In this document: positions 17,838-27,031 of the stretch, one piece after another
Position numbering within the stretch: the first letter of the stretch is position 1
Layout of the letters: the number at the start of each line of letters is the position of its first letter
NCBI GenBank assembly: GCA_035325995.1
Contig: DAOKYU010000014.1
Location: 1-44,540 of the forward strand
Reading direction: 5' to 3'
DNA: 44,540 nucleotides
Source of the DNA: Thermodesulfobacteriota bacterium
GTDB taxonomy: Bacteria > Desulfobacterota_D > UBA1144 > Nemesobacterales > UBA2774
Notes under the pieces: model-generated
Database searches by the model: none
Told to the model about the DNA's origin: nothing
Seen by the model: the letters and a program-made list of their open reading frames with translations, nothing else
Translations under genes and position numbers: made by a program

Positions 17838-18377
17838 TCAGCCCGCGCCTTCGCCCTTCCCCGAAAATACCAGCAGCAGCATCTCCGTCCCGTCGAGCCT
17901 CAGGTACGAAAGCTCTATATCCGTCGACGGGAAGTGCCACTTCCTGTCGGCCGAGGTGCCCGGGTCGTTCGAGGTTTTCTCTACGTCCGGCGGCCCGTAC
18001 CTGGAGGCGAGGCCCTCTTCGAGCTTTATGAACGTCTCGGTCCAACCGTACCCCTCCGCCGCATCCTTCGGGACGAAGACTATCTTCCGGAGGGTCTTCG
18101 TATCCGAGTCCATCCACAAGCTCGCCCGGAGCGGGACGCCGCCTATCTCCAGGTCGGAAAGCTCGATGTCGCTGTAGGCGTTCTCCTGCGAATCCTCGCG
18201 GGGCTTATGCACCTTAATGTCCTTGCCGAACGCCGCCTTGACTTCATCCCCCGTCATGCCCCACTTGAGCGATTCCCACCCCGAAACGTCGGGCGGTTTC
18301 CCCGCCTGCGACGCCGGCGAATACTGCACCGCCAGCACGAACGTGATAAACGTTATTAAAGCGATTACTTTCCGCAC
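17838..18377 (-). CDS. Secreted protein with WGM motif, unknown
   Basis: This 179-residue exported protein starts at GTG 18377, which has GGAGGAG 4 nt upstream; the ATG at 18425 has no such site. Signal peptide: VRKVIALITFITFVLAV, with cleavage near SQAG. The mature part has SGWESLKWGMTGDEVKAAFG, then acidic and beta-rich segments and SRYGPPDVE. This WGMT..EV...FG ... YG.P pattern is common in short periplasmic proteins of unknown function and resembles BamE/SmpA-like small domains, though I cannot assign it. A related pattern occurs in the gene at 19717-20241. It is a lone gene between the transporter and a repeat array. Confidence 0.75.
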   Translation of the reverse strand: MRKVIALITFITFVLAVQYSPASQAGKPPDVSGWESLKWGMTGDEVKAAFGKDIKVHKPREDSQENAYSDIELSDLEIGGVPLRASLWMDSDTKTLRKIVFVPKDAAEGYGWTETFIKLEEGLASRYGPPDVEKTSNDPGTSADRKWHFPSTDIELSYLRLDGTEMLLLVFSGKGEGAG

Positions 18378-18439
18378 GCTGCTCCTCCCCGCCCCTTCCG
18401 GGGTTTGTTCGGATTTATATAACAACTATAGAACAAAGC

Positions 18440-19665
18440 CCCCCGAATTCAAAGGCACGCCACGCGCGCAGGATATCGAAGTGGCAACGCTTTGCCATTG
18501 CCGCCGGCGCACTTCATGTGGTCTTAGCAACAGTGGCGCTACGTCGCTGCGTGTCCGGCACGCCACGCCCGCTGGAATTCGAAGTGACGGCGCAAGGCTA
18601 TCACCACCCGACATGCTCCAGGTACCTTTAGCACCTTCGGGGCTACGTTCGTAAATCACACATACGTGTGTCTCGAACAACGATTCCGAGCAAGCGAGGA
18701 ATCACCTCACTTCTGTCATTCCTGCACAGGCAGGATAACAGATTAAAAGACTGGATTCCCGATACAGGCCTTGATACTAAAGAAGGCAGGGGCCTGAGCA
18801 GTACTGGATAAACGCTTCCGCTTCAAGGTTGGGGCATCCAATTCCTCGCTTGCTCGGAATCGTTGGGAATGACAGAATAGGTTTTTCAGTTGAGCATAAT
18901 ATTGCAAGCCGTGTAAACGGCGCAGCAATACATTCCCGGGCCGGCGGGCCACGCCCGCAGACAATCGAAGTGGCAGCGCTCGGCTATTACCACCCGACGC
19001 GCTTCCGGTGATCTCGGCACCTCCCGCGCTATGCCGAAAACGACACTACGTGTCCACGCCTCGCGTGCTGGAATCCGACGTAGCCGACTTGGAAATTCAT
19101 AGCAACGCCCGGTCGTCTGTTCCATTTAACCACCAGCCTTGCCACGTCGAAGACATCGAGTGGATGAGCGTTAAAAATCCGACCTACCTTACTCTTCCCT
19201 CCCCCTCCCAGGGGGAGGGTCAGGGTGGGGGTATAGTATTTGGAGGATTTTGCGAAGGAACGATGATTTTGCACGCCTCGCGTGCAGGATTCCGAAGTAG
19301 CGAAAGCCTTGCTATCATTTTCTGACGCGCTACAGGTGGTTTCAGCATCATCAGCGCTCTGCCATTGCCACCAGCCGCACTTCAGGTGGTCTTAGCAACT
19401 TCGGTGCTACGCCGTAAATCACACATGCGTGTGTGGTCCGGCAAAAGTAGAAAACACTTGCACCGCCACTACCAGCTAGCTCGGAACGTCCCCCTCCAGG
19501 CCGCCACACTCGCAGCCTCTACCAGCTTTCGAAGTAGCGAGGCATTGCCACAATCTCCAGCCGCGCTTGAGGTAGTCCCGACGCCTCCTGCGCTACGCCG
19601 AAAATCACACGTACGTGTGTCCTGCCTCCGCGCCGGACGACTCAGCGCCCGGCGCACGAACAGAC
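18440..19665 (+). repeat. 1.2-kb repeat array with G-rich cassette
   Basis: At least six units are present. The left ones carry decayed stems (from 18451 and 18558). Intact ones are the GTAA hairpin with stem GCCGT/ACGGC (18902-18928) and GCGGGC-CAC-GCCCGC (18944-18958). Positions 19035-19301 form a 267-bp block identical to 29627-29893. It contains the long cassette with a CCCTCCCCCT/AGGGGGAGGG hairpin (19197-19219) and a G-quadruplex motif (19211-19231). Further cores follow near 19292 and 19529, ending in CACACGTACGTGTG near 19608. Confidence 0.85.
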
Positions 19666-19716
19666 AATTGAAATTACCTGCCCGGCCTACGCCGAAAAAA
19701 CCACGCGCCGAGCGTG

Positions 19717-20241
19717 TTAATTCAACCCGGCCTGGTTTTTCATAATAGCGTGCGCGTGCTCGCGCGACCTGTGGAGGACGCCGAACTCGTACCCCTCGTC
19801 TCCTCCTATCAATATGAGCCTTATTATCGACCGCGACGTCAGCCATTCGGAAAGGTATGCGAACGAATCGTCGCACTCCGAACCTTCGCAATCCGAATCG
19901 TCGCAGCACATCTCCGCGAGGTCGCCCTCGACGCTCGGCTCGCCGTACTTGCCCGTCAATATATCCTTCACCCTCTCGTACTCGCTCCTGTACATGTGCT
20001 CCGTCTGGAACGACTCCCTGAAGGCATACCCGGCCTCGACGAGCGATCCTTCGAGGAAATGAAACCCCACTATCGTATCGAGCCCCATAACCTCCTTCCT
20101 GTAGGTTATGTACCCGTCGCCCTCGCTCTGCGGGGATATATCCTCCGAGTACCTGACGTCCCGCTTGGACATTCCCCAGCTCGAGCTCCTGAAATCGAAT
20201 TCCGGGGATTTGCCCCCGGCCGATGCGGCTTTCAGCTTCAT
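19717..20241 (-). CDS. Cytoplasmic WGM-motif protein, unknown
   Basis: This 174-residue protein has no signal peptide. It starts at ATG 20241, preceded by AAGGAGGAGG, an ideal ribosome-binding site; the upstream in-frame ATG is not needed. The N-terminal half reads FDFRSSSWGMSKRDVRYSE, followed by alternating strands (TIVGFHFLEGSLVEAGYAF) and then VKDILTGKYGEPSVE. This matches in outline the WGM..(D/E)V ... L..(K/R)YG.P layout of the secreted protein at 17838-18377, so the two may be distant relatives. A cluster of Cys and acidic residues (EMCCDDSDCEGSECDD) about residue 110-125 could bind metal. Function unknown. Confidence 0.72.
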   Translation of the reverse strand: MKLKAASAGGKSPEFDFRSSSWGMSKRDVRYSEDISPQSEGDGYITYRKEVMGLDTIVGFHFLEGSLVEAGYAFRESFQTEHMYRSEYERVKDILTGKYGEPSVEGDLAEMCCDDSDCEGSECDDSFAYLSEWLTSRSIIRLILIGGDEGYEFGVLHRSREHAHAIMKNQAGLN

Positions 20242-20504
20242 AATGCCTCCTCCTTCTGAATATCCGGCTTCTCTAACCGTTTTTGATTCTTTGCTTCGCT
20301 TCATTCCCGACCGCTCCGGGCATCCGGCGGCTCATCCTCTAACCGCCGCCCCTCGCCCGGCCGCCCATGATTGCATGCATATACATTATAAAAATATATC
20401 CGCGCTCGTCATCCGCGGCGGCCGCGAATACCGCCCTGAAATCCGCCGCGGAGAGTATTGCGATGCCTGCATCTTCCCTCCCGGCGCAAGCATCCGTCCC
20501 CAGA

Positions 20505-20852
20505 TCATCCGAACACGTTGAGCACGCTGCAGAACACCTTCCCGACGATCGCCTCCGGCTCGAACTCGTCCCACGGGAGCAGGTGCTCGGGATAGTTCTT
20601 GTTGTATGGCGTCAGCAAGAGCCCGCCCGGCCCGGCGTGGCACTCGCGTATGATGACCCCCTCGCCCCGTACCGAGATCGCGTACACTCCGCCCGAGACT
20701 ATCTCCCTCGACCTTACGTCTATCACGACGCACGCCCCGTCCATGATGAGCTTCTCCATCGCGGCCCCCCTGTTGCAGACGAATATGTAACAGTCGTCGA
20801 GCCGGCCGTTCCCGTCGGCCTCGTCAACAGTTACCGGTTTGGCAAGTTCCAT
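20505..20852 (-). CDS. Stand-alone S24/LexA-like fold, catalytically dead
   Basis: This 115-residue protein has the fold signature of the LexA/UmuD/S24 peptidase C-terminal domain and no HTH or other domain. The order of elements fits the family: AAMEKLIMDGACVVIDV, where the family has (D/N)SMEP.I.DGD...V, then SGGVYAISVRGEGVIIREC, then PGGLLLTPYNKNYPE and EAIVGKVFC. The nucleophile Ser is replaced by Ala (residue 32 counted from GTG 20855, two residues before Glu34) and the general-base Lys by Arg70 (VIIREC). Autocleavage is therefore not expected. The start is GTG 20855 or ATG 20852, with AAGGAG upstream. It might bind a partner or peptide as a pseudo-protease; that is inference. Confidence 0.7.
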   Translation of the reverse strand: MELAKPVTVDEADGNGRLDDCYIFVCNRGAAMEKLIMDGACVVIDVRSREIVSGGVYAISVRGEGVIIRECHAGPGGLLLTPYNKNYPEHLLPWDEFEPEAIVGKVFCSVLNVFG

Positions 20853-21288
20853 CACGCGCTCTTCTCCTTCAGGGTATGTGGCCGTTCCTCCCGCCCTATG
20901 CGGGGTTCGCTCCCGGCACTGTGTAGACAGGGGATTGGCGCGCGTGAGGGGCCCTTGATTCGGCCCCCGTCATGCGCCTTGAGCCGGCGCCCGGCGCGGG
21001 CGGCTTCGAGCCGGCCGTCCCCCGCGAGCGCCTTCCCCTTCTCTCGTTTCGTGCAACAACCAGGCACATGATGAGTATCTAAAAAACCGGAGATTATTTC
21101 AATCGGGGAAACGCTGTATTCGAATCAGGGTAGTTATGTATTTATTGGGGATAACCGGCTGTAATTACAGGATAAATATTTTACGAAAAAATTTTCATGA
21201 GAGAGAAAAAAGTTGGTTTTTCGGGCCTTTCCGAGGGGGTTTCGTGTATATTCCGAAGCCCCCTTGCGCAAAAACGGATGGGATTACA
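20853..21288. other. Intergenic region, nothing recognised
   Basis: Four hundred bases without a gene. The left part (20853-21060) is GC-rich and shows no unit of the palindromic repeat family. The right part (21060-21260) is AT-rich, with poly-A and poly-T stretches. It lies between two minus-strand genes and probably holds the promoter of the S24-like gene, but I find no convincing -35/-10 pair. Confidence 0.4.
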
Positions 21289-22236
21289 CTATTGAGGATA
21301 GGTCTTGCCGCGGACCTTCGCACCCACGAGCGTGTATTTAACCTGCCCCCGCGCCGAATCGTGCTCGTGCAATATGAGCCCGACCCCCCTTGCGTAAACG
21401 TCCCTGAACCAGAAAGGTCCGCCCTCGGGAATCGTCACGATGAGTATGTCGCCGAACTCGCCCGCAGGTGTTTTTATAGTCTCGTCCTCGAACTCGGTCA
21501 CGACGTCGTCCGTGTAAAAGGGCTTCGTTTCGCCCTGGCTCGTCGCCATGATCACGCCGTCCGGGAGCACCTGCATGCTGACGCCGGACATCCCGAAAAA
21601 CTTGTCGTAAACCGACCAGCCGTCGGCCTCGGCGACTATCGCGTTCGTGAGCTCGCCGCTCCCCTTTTGCGACTCCACGGAGTACGTCCACCGGTTCCCC
21701 TTGTCGAGTGGCAGGTAAGCCGCGACGGGGTTGTCCATCGCCAGGAGCACGTTCGTATACTTCGCCTCCTGCCCGAGCGCCGTCCCCGGCGTAACGGCCC
21801 CCGGCGCGCCGACGTCGACGAACCTCGCCGAGGACGCTCCGGCAAGCCCCGGGACCTTTACGACGAGGAAGGGATACGACGTCTCCCCCGATTCGGGGGG
21901 CGGCCCCATAAGGTTGGCGGCGTAAAACACTTCGACCGCCCCGCCCGAGGCTCCCGCCACGTCCCTTATTTCGATAGCGCCCCCGGCCGGATTCTCGGGG
22001 ATTATTACGAGCACCGCGTCTTTCGAGAAATCCACGTCCGGCATGCCCCCGGCGCCCAGCGCCCCTGCCGCGGCGGCCAGCGTCTCGCCGTCCTTTACGA
22101 GCGCGCTCTCGACCCCGGGCTTTTCCGGGGCGCGGCCCTCGGCCAGCGTCTCGTAATTCGCGCCCTCCGCCGGGGCGGTATACGCCGGAACGGCGGTAAA
22201 TAGAATCAGAAGCAAGGCTGTAATCCGAAGCGGCAT
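21289..22236 (-). CDS. Secreted PrcB-like domain protein, unknown
   Basis: This is a 315-residue exported protein. ATG 22236 is preferred over GTG 22248 because GGAG lies about 8 nt before it. Signal peptide: MPLRITALLLILFTAVPAYTA. The N-terminal half contains DVDFSKDAVLVIIPENPAGG ... IEIRDVAGASGGAVEVFYAA ... YPFLVVKVPG, the layout of PrcB-type (protease-complex subunit) domains. The C-terminal half starts with YLPLDKGNRWTYSVE, a phrase common at the start of small secreted beta domains, and continues with TKPFYTDDVVTEFEDETIKTPAGEF. A partner protease is not adjacent. The gene lies downstream of the hybrid kinase but behind a terminator, so it is an independent unit. Confidence 0.72.
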   Translation of the reverse strand: MPLRITALLLILFTAVPAYTAPAEGANYETLAEGRAPEKPGVESALVKDGETLAAAAGALGAGGMPDVDFSKDAVLVIIPENPAGGAIEIRDVAGASGGAVEVFYAANLMGPPPESGETSYPFLVVKVPGLAGASSARFVDVGAPGAVTPGTALGQEAKYTNVLLAMDNPVAAYLPLDKGNRWTYSVESQKGSGELTNAIVAEADGWSVYDKFFGMSGVSMQVLPDGVIMATSQGETKPFYTDDVVTEFEDETIKTPAGEFGDILIVTIPEGGPFWFRDVYARGVGLILHEHDSARGQVKYTLVGAKVRGKTYPQ

Positions 22237-22294
22237 TTTCTTCTCCACGTTTAGATTTACTAAAATTCTACCATCCTTCGCCCCGCGGGGAGCG

Positions 22295-22317
22295 AAAAAA
22301 AACCGGCCCGGGGCCGG
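22295..22317 (-). terminator. Intrinsic terminator of hybrid kinase gene
   Basis: On the minus strand a GC hairpin (stem CCGGCC/GGCCGG, 22303-22317) is followed at once by eight T residues (A-run 22295-22302 on the plus strand). It lies 30 nt beyond the kinase stop codon and before the start of the next minus-strand gene. Confidence 0.8.
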
Positions 22318-22347
22318 CTGGTCGATTCATGCCCCCATGCCGGGGCG

Positions 22348-24573
22348 TCATTCGAACTCCTTTACGACCTCCCTGAACTCCTCTATCTTGAAGGGCTTCG
22401 AGAGGAACCTGTTCCCCGTCTCTTCGATGAAATCGAGTGTCTCCGTGCTCGGGTCGCCCGTGATGAAAAGAATCCTCCGCTCGAGGCCCGTGCCCATGGC
22501 CTTAAGCCTCCTGTAGAATTCCTTCCCGTTCATCTGAGGCATCTTGATGTCGCACACGATGAAGTCGTATGCGACCCCGCTCACCTTCGACAGCGCTTCC
22601 TCGCCGTTGACGGCGACCTCCACGCTATATCCGTCGCTTTCGAGTATCCCGGTGACGAGCGCGGTGACAAGCTCTTCGTCCTCAACGATCATGACTATCC
22701 GGCCGTTACTGACATCGGCTGTTTCCATCCGGGGGCCGCTGTCCTCCTCTTCGTCCACTCCGAGATAATCCTTTATGTCGAGCACGGGCAGCGTTATCCT
22801 GAATACCGTCCCGTCCTTTCCCGCATCGCTTTCGACCGCGATGCTCCCGTCGTGCTCCTTTATTATCCCGTACGACACCGAAAGCCCGAGCCCGGTGCCC
22901 ACGCCCGTCGGCTTCGTCGTGAAAAAGGGGTCGAATATCTTGTTCTGTATGTCGGCCGGAATCCCCGGGCCCGTGTCCCTGAACGTTACCTCTATCATCC
23001 CGGCGTCGTTTACGCCGCTCCTGACCTCTAGACGCCCCTCGTTCTGCCGCGACGAGGTCATGGCGTGATAGGCGTTCAGTATGATGTTCGTGAAGACCTG
23101 CTGTATCTGGTTCGAATCGAGCATCGTTTTGGGCAGCCCGGGATCGAGGCCCTTCACGACGTCGATGTTTTCCAGGTTAAGCTGGTACTGCCTGAACTCT
23201 ATCGCGCTCTCCAGTATCTCGTTGACGTCCGCATACTCCCTCTGCGGCTTGTCCTTACGGGCGAAGGAGAGAAGGTTCTCGACGATCTTCCTCACCTTGT
23301 CCGCCGACTGGTGTATCACCTGCAAAAACCTGTCGCGCTTTTCGTCCTCTATATCGGGCTGCGCGAGCAGCATCTGCGAGTAGCCGAGTATGGGCGTAAG
23401 AGGGTTATTTATCTCGTGCGCTATGCTCGAAACGAGCTGCCCCAGCGACGCGAGCTTTTCGGACTGTATGAGCTGGTCCTGCGTCAGCTTCAGGTCGGTG
23501 TAGAGCTTTTCGAGCTCTATGGCCCTCTCCCTGGCCTCTTCGAGCATCTTCACCTTCGCTATCGCCGTCCCCATCTGGTTCCCGAGCGAGAGCATGATCT
23601 CTATGTCGCTCTTGTCGAAGAACTCCTTCTCGGTGCTCCCGAAATTTATGACGCCCATCGTCTGGACACCGTACTTTATGGGCATAGAGAATATGGCCTT
23701 GTGCCCGAGACGCCTGCCCGCCGGGCCCAGCGGATTCTCGCCGCCCGACAGCTCGTCGTAGTACACCGGCTCGCCCGACCTTATCACGTGCCACGTCACG
23801 CCCTCGGATTCGGGGATGATCGATGCATGCTCGATGTAATCCGGCCCGACGCCCTTTTCGAGCTGAAGGACGGCCCTTTTCCCCTCCTCGCCCTGCTCGA
23901 CGAGATAGAGCGCCATGGTGTTGTATATGCAGAGGTCCTTCGTGACTTCGAGAAACGTGTCGTACATGAAGCCGAGGTCCGCCGAGCGGTGCACCCTTTC
24001 GGCGAGCGCGCTGAGGACGGAGAGGTTATGGTTTTTCTCCTCCAGCTCCTGGCGCTGCTTGGCCCGGGATACGGCTATGGCTATCTGGCTGCCTATGGTC
24101 GTCAGGAGCTCGACCTCGCTCCTCGTGAACTTCTCCTCTTTATACCTCGCGAACCATATCACGCCGATAGTCTTGCCGTCGAGGTCTATCGGCAGGCCGA
24201 GGACGCCGTGGAACCCGGCCCTCCTGCCGGTGGGGCCTATATCGCTCGATTTGTGTATGTCCTCTATATTCAGCATCAGCCCGGTCGCGAGCACCTTGCC
24301 CGTTATGCCCTTTCCCACGGGGATGACCGAAGCGTGCTCGACGTAATCGGCGGGGAAATTGCGGTGGGACTGCATGACGGCGTTCCTGCCCTGATCGTCC
24401 AGGAGATAGATGGCCGCCATGTTCACCTTGTCGAGCTGGACGACCAGGTCGAGCGCTGTGTCGTATATTTCTTTCAGATCCGAGGACTTGTGAACGGCCT
24501 CGACTATCTTGATCAGCACCCTGAGACTGTCGGCGATGCCCCTTGGCAGCTTTAGAGACTCTTTTATCTCCAT
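22348..24573 (-). CDS. Hybrid histidine kinase, GAF-GAF-HisKA-HATPase-REC
   Basis: This 741-residue cytoplasmic sensor kinase has no membrane segment. Two GAF domains (about residues 25-170 and 195-345) share ADYVEHASVIP / PDYIEHASIIP and related phrases, so they arose by duplication. A coiled-coil linker leads to the dimerisation domain with phospho-acceptor His386 (SSIAHEINNPLTPILGYS). The ATPase domain shows the N box (QVFTNIILNAYHAM), G1 (DTGPGIP) and G2 (GTGLGLSVSYG). A C-terminal receiver (about 625-741) has acceptor Asp675 in IVCDIKMPQMNG. The GAF domains may sense a small ligand or redox state. It has no HTH output, so it needs a separate partner; the orphan NarL-type regulator at 13.0 kb is a candidate only by presence. 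Confidence 0.93.
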   Translation of the reverse strand: MEIKESLKLPRGIADSLRVLIKIVEAVHKSSDLKEIYDTALDLVVQLDKVNMAAIYLLDDQGRNAVMQSHRNFPADYVEHASVIPVGKGITGKVLATGLMLNIEDIHKSSDIGPTGRRAGFHGVLGLPIDLDGKTIGVIWFARYKEEKFTRSEVELLTTIGSQIAIAVSRAKQRQELEEKNHNLSVLSALAERVHRSADLGFMYDTFLEVTKDLCIYNTMALYLVEQGEEGKRAVLQLEKGVGPDYIEHASIIPESEGVTWHVIRSGEPVYYDELSGGENPLGPAGRRLGHKAIFSMPIKYGVQTMGVINFGSTEKEFFDKSDIEIMLSLGNQMGTAIAKVKMLEEARERAIELEKLYTDLKLTQDQLIQSEKLASLGQLVSSIAHEINNPLTPILGYSQMLLAQPDIEDEKRDRFLQVIHQSADKVRKIVENLLSFARKDKPQREYADVNEILESAIEFRQYQLNLENIDVVKGLDPGLPKTMLDSNQIQQVFTNIILNAYHAMTSSRQNEGRLEVRSGVNDAGMIEVTFRDTGPGIPADIQNKIFDPFFTTKPTGVGTGLGLSVSYGIIKEHDGSIAVESDAGKDGTVFRITLPVLDIKDYLGVDEEEDSGPRMETADVSNGRIVMIVEDEELVTALVTGILESDGYSVEVAVNGEEALSKVSGVAYDFIVCDIKMPQMNGKEFYRRLKAMGTGLERRILFITGDPSTETLDFIEETGNRFLSKPFKIEEFREVVKEFE

Positions 24574-24584
24574 CCTAGTCCCGT

Positions 24585-24614
24585 ATTATAGCGTTTAAAA
24601 GCTATAATTCGCAA
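24585..24614 (-). promoter_or_regulatory. Promoter of hybrid kinase gene with inverted repeat
   Basis: On the minus strand TTGCGA (24609-24614) and TATAAT (24585-24590) are separated by 18 bp. The predicted transcript starts only about 5 nt before the kinase ATG, suggesting a very short leader. An inverted repeat TTATAGC (24586-24592) / GCTATAA (24601-24607) lies within the promoter and also creates a TATAAT on the plus strand, toward the rhodanese gene. Confidence 0.55.
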
Positions 24615-24735
24615 GTGCTTTCGGGCTTTTCCGAAAACCGCATTTTTGATTAAACGCCCCGATCCGATATTATATTTGCATCGAGCCGGCGAACCGCCGG
24701 CGGACTTACGCTTAATCATAACGCGAGGTGTTAAC

Positions 24736-25173
24736 GTGACTCTTTACTCTATCATTACACTGGCCGCGGCGGCGGCCCTGGTCGCCGTGTCGATGGCTGC
24801 GGCCTCGGGCGGCGAAACCGCAGGGCGGGAATCGGCGGACGAAGAAGGCATAAAGGAAATCCAGGCCAGGGACGCCAGGGCGCTGATCGAGCAAAGGAAA
24901 AACGACGGGCTCGTCATTCTCGACGTCAGGACGAAGGCCGAATTCGACGACGGGCACATAAACGGCTCGGTCAACCTCGACTACAAGGACGAGGCCTTTA
25001 AGGAAAAGCTCTCCGGGCTCGACACGTCGGCCACTTACGTCGTCTACTGCCGCTCGGGCAGGCGGAGCGCCGAGGCCGCCGAGATCATGGAAGAGATGGG
25101 CTTCACCGACATATACCATCTCGAAGAAGGGGTGCTCGGCTGGCAGAAGGCCGGCCTCCCCGTCACCCGCTAG
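24736..25173 (+). CDS. Periplasmic rhodanese-like protein
   Basis: This 145-residue exported single-domain rhodanese starts at GTG 24736 with GAGGTG 5 nt upstream. The N-terminal hydrophobic stretch (TLYSIITLAAAAALVAVSMA) is a signal peptide or anchor. The domain shows LVILDVRTKAEFDDGHINGS and the active-site loop YCRSGRRS with the catalytic Cys, then GF.DIYHLEEGVLGWQKAG, the usual C-terminal signature. Rhodaneses move sulfane sulfur from a donor to a thiol acceptor through a Cys persulfide; the periplasmic acceptor here is unknown. Divergent from the kinase gene, with a shared 160-bp control region. A repeat array begins directly after the stop codon. Confidence 0.9.
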   Translation: MTLYSIITLAAAAALVAVSMAAASGGETAGRESADEEGIKEIQARDARALIEQRKNDGLVILDVRTKAEFDDGHINGSVNLDYKDEAFKEKLSGLDTSATYVVYCRSGRRSAEAAEIMEEMGFTDIYHLEEGVLGWQKAGLPVTR

Positions 25174-26110
25174 CACACCGCGCATGCAGGAAATCGAAGT
25201 AGCAGTGCCTTGATGTTACCACCTGCCGCGCTTCCGGTGCCCGTAGCATCCGAACGAGCTACGTCGAAAAAGACACTACGTGTGTGCTACTTTTGGTCAA
25301 GGAAAAAGTAGAAGCAGTTAGCCTTTGCCTTTATTCTTAAAGATGAGATCCTGAATCAAGTTCAGGATGACTGATGGTTTGTGTCGCGGCGGTGCCGCGA
25401 CATCGGATTCATGCACGCGTGACGTGCTGGATTCCCTATATCGGACTCCGCCTCGGACTTCACCAAGGCTTCGACCGACAAGCAAGCATTAGGGAATGAC
25501 AAACTGAGGGCTCCCTAAATCATAATATTGCAAGCTGCGTAAGCAGCGCAGCAATACCCCTCCGGGCCGTGCGGACTGTGTCCGCAGACAATCGAAGTGG
25601 CAGCGCTCTGCCCTTGACACCTGCCGCGCTTCAGGTGATCTCGGCACCTCCCGCGCTATGCCGAAAACGACACTACGTGTCCACGCCACGCGTGCCGGAA
25701 TTCGCCGTAGCAGAATTTGAAATTCATAGCATCGCTCGGTCGTCTGTTCCATTTAATCACCAGCCTTGCCCCGCCGAAGACATCGAGTGGATGAGCGTTA
25801 AAAATCCGACCCACCTTACTCTTCCCTCCCCCTCCCAGGGGGAGGGTCAGGGTGGGGGTATAGTATTTGGAGGATTTAGCGAAGGAACGATGATTTTGCA
25901 CGCCTCGCGTGCAGGATTCCGAAGTAGCAGCAGTCTTGCTATTACCACCTGACGCGCTTCAAGTGACTTTAGCACCTTCTATGCTATGTCGAAAAAGACA
26001 CTACGTGTGTGCTACTTTTCATCTAGGAAAAGTAAAGAACCCTTTCTTCATATCTACCAGCTACTACAGAACGTCCCCCGCAAGGCCGCCAACCCCGCCG
26101 CCTCGCTATA
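25174..26110 (+). repeat. 0.9-kb repeat array starting at the stop codon
   Basis: The first unit is decayed (from 25174). GTAA hairpin GCTGC/GCAGC at 25528-25554, then GCGGAC-TGT-GTCCGC (25571-25585). The long block (about 25680-25935) contains the hairpin/G-quadruplex cassette (G-runs 25839-25859). The last core ends with GACAC-TAC-GTGT and a CTACTTTT hairpin near 26012 with a damaged right arm. At 25400-25510 there are GGATTCCC...GGGAATGAC dispersed repeats. Confidence 0.85.
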
Positions 26111-26303
26111 TCCTCCCGCCGCATTCCCCTTGCCAAAGAGCCCACACTCCTCAAACCCAAGCCGGTGAAGAAATCCTCAATTCGCCAATATGTTCAATAT
26201 ATACAATCCATTTATTCTCTTTACAACATAATATAATTATTTATACTACCTCCTATTCACAGCCGTGCGCTAGCCGCATGGCTATAAAGAGGGGGGATAT
26301 TCA

Positions 26304-26672
26304 ATGAAGAAAGGGATAGTTCTATTCATCCCGCTGCTTGTTCTCGCAACGGGGTGCATACCGACCATTATAGGCGCAGCCGTTTACAAATCCAGCAAGA
26401 CGCGCCAGGCCAAGGAAAGCTTCATAGAGCAGTTCAACGAGACCAATCTCGAGCGCGAGAAGGCCGGCCTTCCACCGCTCGACCTCTGCACGGAGAAATA
26501 CAACTTCGACAAGAAATGGGCGGACGACGATCCCATCTGCGCCGAGCGCATCGCCAAATACGAAGCCGGCGACAAAACCGCTTTGGGTCACCCTACCCTC
26601 GAAGTGAAAGAACCCGAGCCTGCACTGGCTGCCCCGGCCGCGCCGCCGCAGGTTACGCCCGGCCCGGGCTGA
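26304..26672 (+). CDS. Small lipoprotein, unknown
   Basis: This 122-residue lipoprotein has the signal sequence MKKGIVLFIPLLVLATGC, with a perfect lipobox (LATGC). The mature part begins with a short hydrophobic, Gly/Ala-rich stretch (IPTIIGAAVY), then a charged, probably helical region and a Pro/Ala-rich tail. GAGGGGGG lies about 10 nt before the ATG. I cannot assign a family. The AT-rich region in front (26180-26260) contains TATAAT at 26232-26237, a plausible -10. Confidence 0.78.
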   Translation: MKKGIVLFIPLLVLATGCIPTIIGAAVYKSSKTRQAKESFIEQFNETNLEREKAGLPPLDLCTEKYNFDKKWADDDPICAERIAKYEAGDKTALGHPTLEVKEPEPALAAPAAPPQVTPGPG

Positions 26673-26699
26673 TTGCAAAGAAGCACAGGTCCTCACAAA

Positions 26700-26960
26700 A
26701 CTTCCCTCTCCCCCTAGTGGGAGAGAGTCACCTTTGACCTGTCATTTCGAGCAACGATTCCGAGCGAGCGAGGAATCGGACGCCCTCGGCCGATTGCATG
26801 AAAGCATATCCGGTACTGCTCGGAAATACCTCAAATTAAAACAGTGAGAAATCTCTTTTGCCTGTCATTCCCGAGTGCCTTAATCGGGAATCCACCTCCG
26901 CAAGCAATCCATCAAGAATTTTCTCCTTCTCCCTGTATCCACCTCATTTCCACCCCCCGT
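26700..26960 (+). repeat. Dispersed short repeats, no gene
   Basis: It has a CTCTCCCC/GGGAGAG hairpin near 26705, a GATTCCGAGCGAGCGAGGAATC element (26755-26776), and TCATTCCCGAG...TCGGGAATCC near 26865. None belongs to the main palindromic family. No gene is present. Confidence 0.6.
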
Positions 26961-27031
26961 TTTTATATCCCCTCCTTCGAGTATCCTATAACCCCATGAG
27001 AAGCAATCCCCGGTGGGGGTGGTAACCCCCC

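Noticed and set aside
23065..24555. Long plus-strand frame opposite the hybrid kinase
   Set aside because: The kinase strand has all catalytic motifs; the opposite frame shows none and arises from GC-rich codon bias.
25569..25952. Recurrent 100-150-codon frames through the repeat arrays (also 19008-19325, 29465-29917, 38410-38808, 41746-42102)
   Set aside because: The same peptide recurs because the DNA repeat recurs. Differences between copies change amino acids freely, there is no ribosome-binding site, and the hairpins explain the conservation.
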